Part shown: positions 62,322-64,000 of the stretch, one piece after another
Numbering within the stretch: the first letter of the stretch is position 1
Layout of the letters: every line of letters begins with the position of its first letter
Source: Pseudomonadota bacterium
GTDB taxonomy: Bacteria; Pseudomonadota; Alphaproteobacteria; Sphingomonadales; Sphingomonadaceae
Assembly (NCBI GenBank): GCA_021847605.1
Contig: JAJZQN010000002.1
Coordinates: 62,001-126,000, forward strand
DNA length: 64,000 nt
Reading direction: 5' to 3'
Made by a program: the position numbers and the translations under genes
The notes under the pieces: model-generated
The model's database searches: none
Told to the model about the DNA's origin: nothing
The model's input: only the letters and a program-made list of their open reading frames with translations

Positions 62322-64000
62322 ATGCGCGCGATCAGGATGTTCTTGCTGGCGGGTGCCGCCATGGCCGGCATCGGCGCGGCCTCCCCTCCTCCTCCGGCGG
62401 CCCTGAATGTCGACGCCATCGCCGCTCAGCGTTTCGGCAATGACGCCCCCTGGTATCGCGACCGCATCCCCTTCTTCGAATCCGCCGATCCCACGCTCGA
62501 CGCCGTCTATTATTATCGCTGGCAGCTATTTCGCGGGCATCAGCGCGATCTGGGCGAAGAAGGCTATATCACCACCGAATTTTTCGACGATGTCGACTGG
62601 CAACGCCATCCCTATGCCAGCCTGAACGACGCCAGCGGCTTTCATATCGGTGAGGGGCGCTGGCTGGGCGATCGCCGCTTCACCGACGACTATATCAACT
62701 TCATGTATGCCAGCGGCGGCAATGATCGCCACTTCACGGATCATATGGCGGACAGCGTATGGGGCCGTTTTCTGGTCGATGGCGACCGCGCCGACGCGAT
62801 CGAACATCTGCCGGTGATGAACCATATCTATCGCCTGTGGGACGATAAATATGACTTTGACAAGGGGCTGTATTTCGTCGAGCCGCTGCTCGACGCCACC
62901 GAATATACCGTCTCGTCCATAGACGCCTCGGGCGGCAAGGACGGGTTCCGGGGCGGCGACGCCTTCCGCCCCTCGGTCAACAGCTATATGTTCGCCAACG
63001 CCCGCGCTCTGTCCAAAATGGCGGCGATGGCCGGGAATAAGGCGATGGCGGCTGACTATGCCGCGCGCGCCGACGCCTTGCAAAAGCGCGTCCTGACCGA
63101 CCTGTGGAGCGACCGGCTCACCCACTTCATCGACCGCCATCAATCGCGCAAGAATGAATTCGTCAACTACTGGGACCCGATCCGTAACCGCGAACTGGTC
63201 GGCTACCTGCCATGGATGTTCGATCTCGTCCCCGACGATGCGAAATATGCACAGGCATGGGGCCATCTGCTCGACCCTGCCTCGCTCGCCGGAAAGGCCG
63301 GCATGCGGACGGTCGAGGCGAATTACGAATATTATATGCGGCAATATCGCTATCTGGGCAGCGCCCCGGAATGCCAGTGGAACGGCCCGATCTGGCCCTA
63401 TCAGACGACGCAGGTGCTGCACGGCATGGCCAATCTGCTGGACCATTATAAACAGGACGGTCCCGTCACGCGCAGCGCCTATATGCGCCTGCTGCGCCAA
63501 TATGCCGCACTCCATTATCAGGGCAGCGGTAAGGATCGCCGTCTCGACATCGAAGAGGATTATCACCCCGAAACCGGCAAGCCGATCGTCGGCCTCGACC
63601 GCAGCCACCATTATTTCCATTCCGGCTTCAACGATCTGATCCTGACCGGCCTTGTCGGCATCCGGCCGCGTGCCGACGACGTGCTGGAGGTCAATTCGCT
63701 GTTGCCCGACTCCAGCGACCCGCAGGCGCTCTCATGGTTCCGCATGCAGGACATCCCCTATCATGGTCACAGGGTTGCCGTGACATGGGATGCCGACGGC
63801 AGCCATTATCGCCGCGGCAAAGGGCTGTCGGTCGAGGTGGATGGCCGCGAAGTCGCCCGCCGTGACACGCTGGGCCGGATCGAGCTGCCGATCAGTCGGG
63901 CCGCGCCCCCCGCCATCGCCCGCCCCATCAATCTGGCCGTGCAGTTGGTACGCAACCAGTTTCCCATCGGCTCCGCCTCCAGCAATAGTGACCCTGAAAA
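62322..64000 (+). CDS. Exported six-hairpin glycoside hydrolase, partial at window end
   Basis: An open frame from an ATG with GGGAGG 5 nt upstream to the last base (559 codons, no stop). Signal peptide MRAIRMFLLAGAAMAGIGAA, then an (alpha/alpha)6-barrel-like region: YYYRWQLFRGHQRDL, YINFMYASGGNDRHFTDHMADSVW, FVEPLLDATEYTVSSIDASGG, PSVNSYMFANARALSKMAAM, VGYLPWMFDLVPDD, CQWNGPIWPYQTTQVL, and a beta-rich tail. This pattern resembles MGH1/GH63-like glycosidases found in plant-polysaccharide loci. The GH family and catalytic residues are not settled. The C-terminus lies outside the window. Confidence 0.75.
   Translation, partial: MRAIRMFLLAGAAMAGIGAASPPPPAALNVDAIAAQRFGNDAPWYRDRIPFFESADPTLDAVYYYRWQLFRGHQRDLGEEGYITTEFFDDVDWQRHPYASLNDASGFHIGEGRWLGDRRFTDDYINFMYASGGNDRHFTDHMADSVWGRFLVDGDRADAIEHLPVMNHIYRLWDDKYDFDKGLYFVEPLLDATEYTVSSIDASGGKDGFRGGDAFRPSVNSYMFANARALSKMAAMAGNKAMAADYAARADALQKRVLTDLWSDRLTHFIDRHQSRKNEFVNYWDPIRNRELVGYLPWMFDLVPDDAKYAQAWGHLLDPASLAGKAGMRTVEANYEYYMRQYRYLGSAPECQWNGPIWPYQTTQVLHGMANLLDHYKQDGPVTRSAYMRLLRQYAALHYQGSGKDRRLDIEEDYHPETGKPIVGLDRSHHYFHSGFNDLILTGLVGIRPRADDVLEVNSLLPDSSDPQALSWFRMQDIPYHGHRVAVTWDADGSHYRRGKGLSVEVDGREVARRDTLGRIELPISRAAPPAIARPINLAVQLVRNQFPIGSASSNSDPE

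Noticed and set aside
1..64000. CRISPR arrays, tRNA/rRNA genes, transposases, prophage genes
   Set aside because: None recognised on reading the intergenic regions and gene products; a covariance-model search would be needed to exclude small RNAs fully.

Overview
The window is 64 kb of GC-rich alphaproteobacterial chromosome. It most likely comes from the Sphingomonadaceae (Sphingobium, Sphingomonas or Novosphingobium). The reasons are a ChvG/ChvI two-component system beside short-form HprK, RapZ, EIIA and HPr; an HWE-family histidine kinase; very large TonB-dependent receptors of the Caulobacter/Xanthomonas/sphingomonad type; and a signal-less GH68 fructan enzyme like those of the sphingomonad Zymomonas. 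I saw no rRNA, tRNA, CRISPR array, prophage or transposase gene.

Layout. 0.1-3.8 kb: exported M28 peptidase, a YgiB/YgiC-like lipoprotein plus ATP-grasp pair, a small exported protein. 3.9-5.2 kb: ferredoxin-NADP reductase and a DUF937-like protein. 5.4-9.9 kb: chvI-chvG-hprK-rapZ-EIIA-ptsH, a sensory and phosphorelay cluster. 9.9-16.5 kb: AI-2E transporter, TrmH/SpoU methyltransferase, MHS-type MFS transporter, GNAT, TonB receptor. 16.8-23 kb (minus strand): the ffh-rpsP-rimM-trmD-rplS translation cluster, split by a vapBC module, a serine hydrolase and a small membrane protein. 23.2-28.5 kb: receiver-only regulator and HWE kinase overlapping tail to tail, murA, Crp/Fnr regulator, small CxxCH protein, HNH nuclease. 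28.6-33.7 kb: gluQ, HIG1 protein, PduO-type adenosyltransferase, GGDEF protein, egtB-egtD. 33.7-45.9 kb: DUF1176 protein, CNT nucleoside transporter, exported intradiol-dioxygenase-like lipoprotein followed closely by an OmpR/HK pair, YkgJ-type protein, typA, S10 peptidase, TelA/XpaC-like pair.

46.2-48.2 kb is a two-gene fructan/sucrose module (GH68 plus ROK fructokinase). From 48.5 kb to the end lies an L-arabinan/L-arabinose utilisation locus. It has a TonB receptor, a GH51 arabinofuranosidase, two GH43 enzymes and a six-hairpin glycosidase cut off by the window end. It also has a FucP-type sugar symporter, an exported mutarotase, an L-arabinose-1-dehydrogenase-like enzyme, an SMP-30 lactonase, an FAH-fold AraD1/GguC-like enzyme and a FadR-type regulator. 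The apparent logic is: polymer binding and uptake, cleavage to L-arabinose, proton-coupled import, then non-phosphorylative oxidation to lactone and acid. The acid dehydratase is not in the window.

The most useful new observation is a 17-bp quasi-palindrome, AATwwGTCsGAGTAwwT. It occurs three times, at the galM/fucP divergent promoter, the fadR/araD1 divergent promoter and just upstream of the TonB receptor. It is a strong candidate for the FadR-type regulator's operator and ties the arabinan locus into one regulon. Second is the toxin-antitoxin wedge inside the ribosomal cluster, whose palindromic operator fills the 30 bp between the rimM stop and the vapB start.
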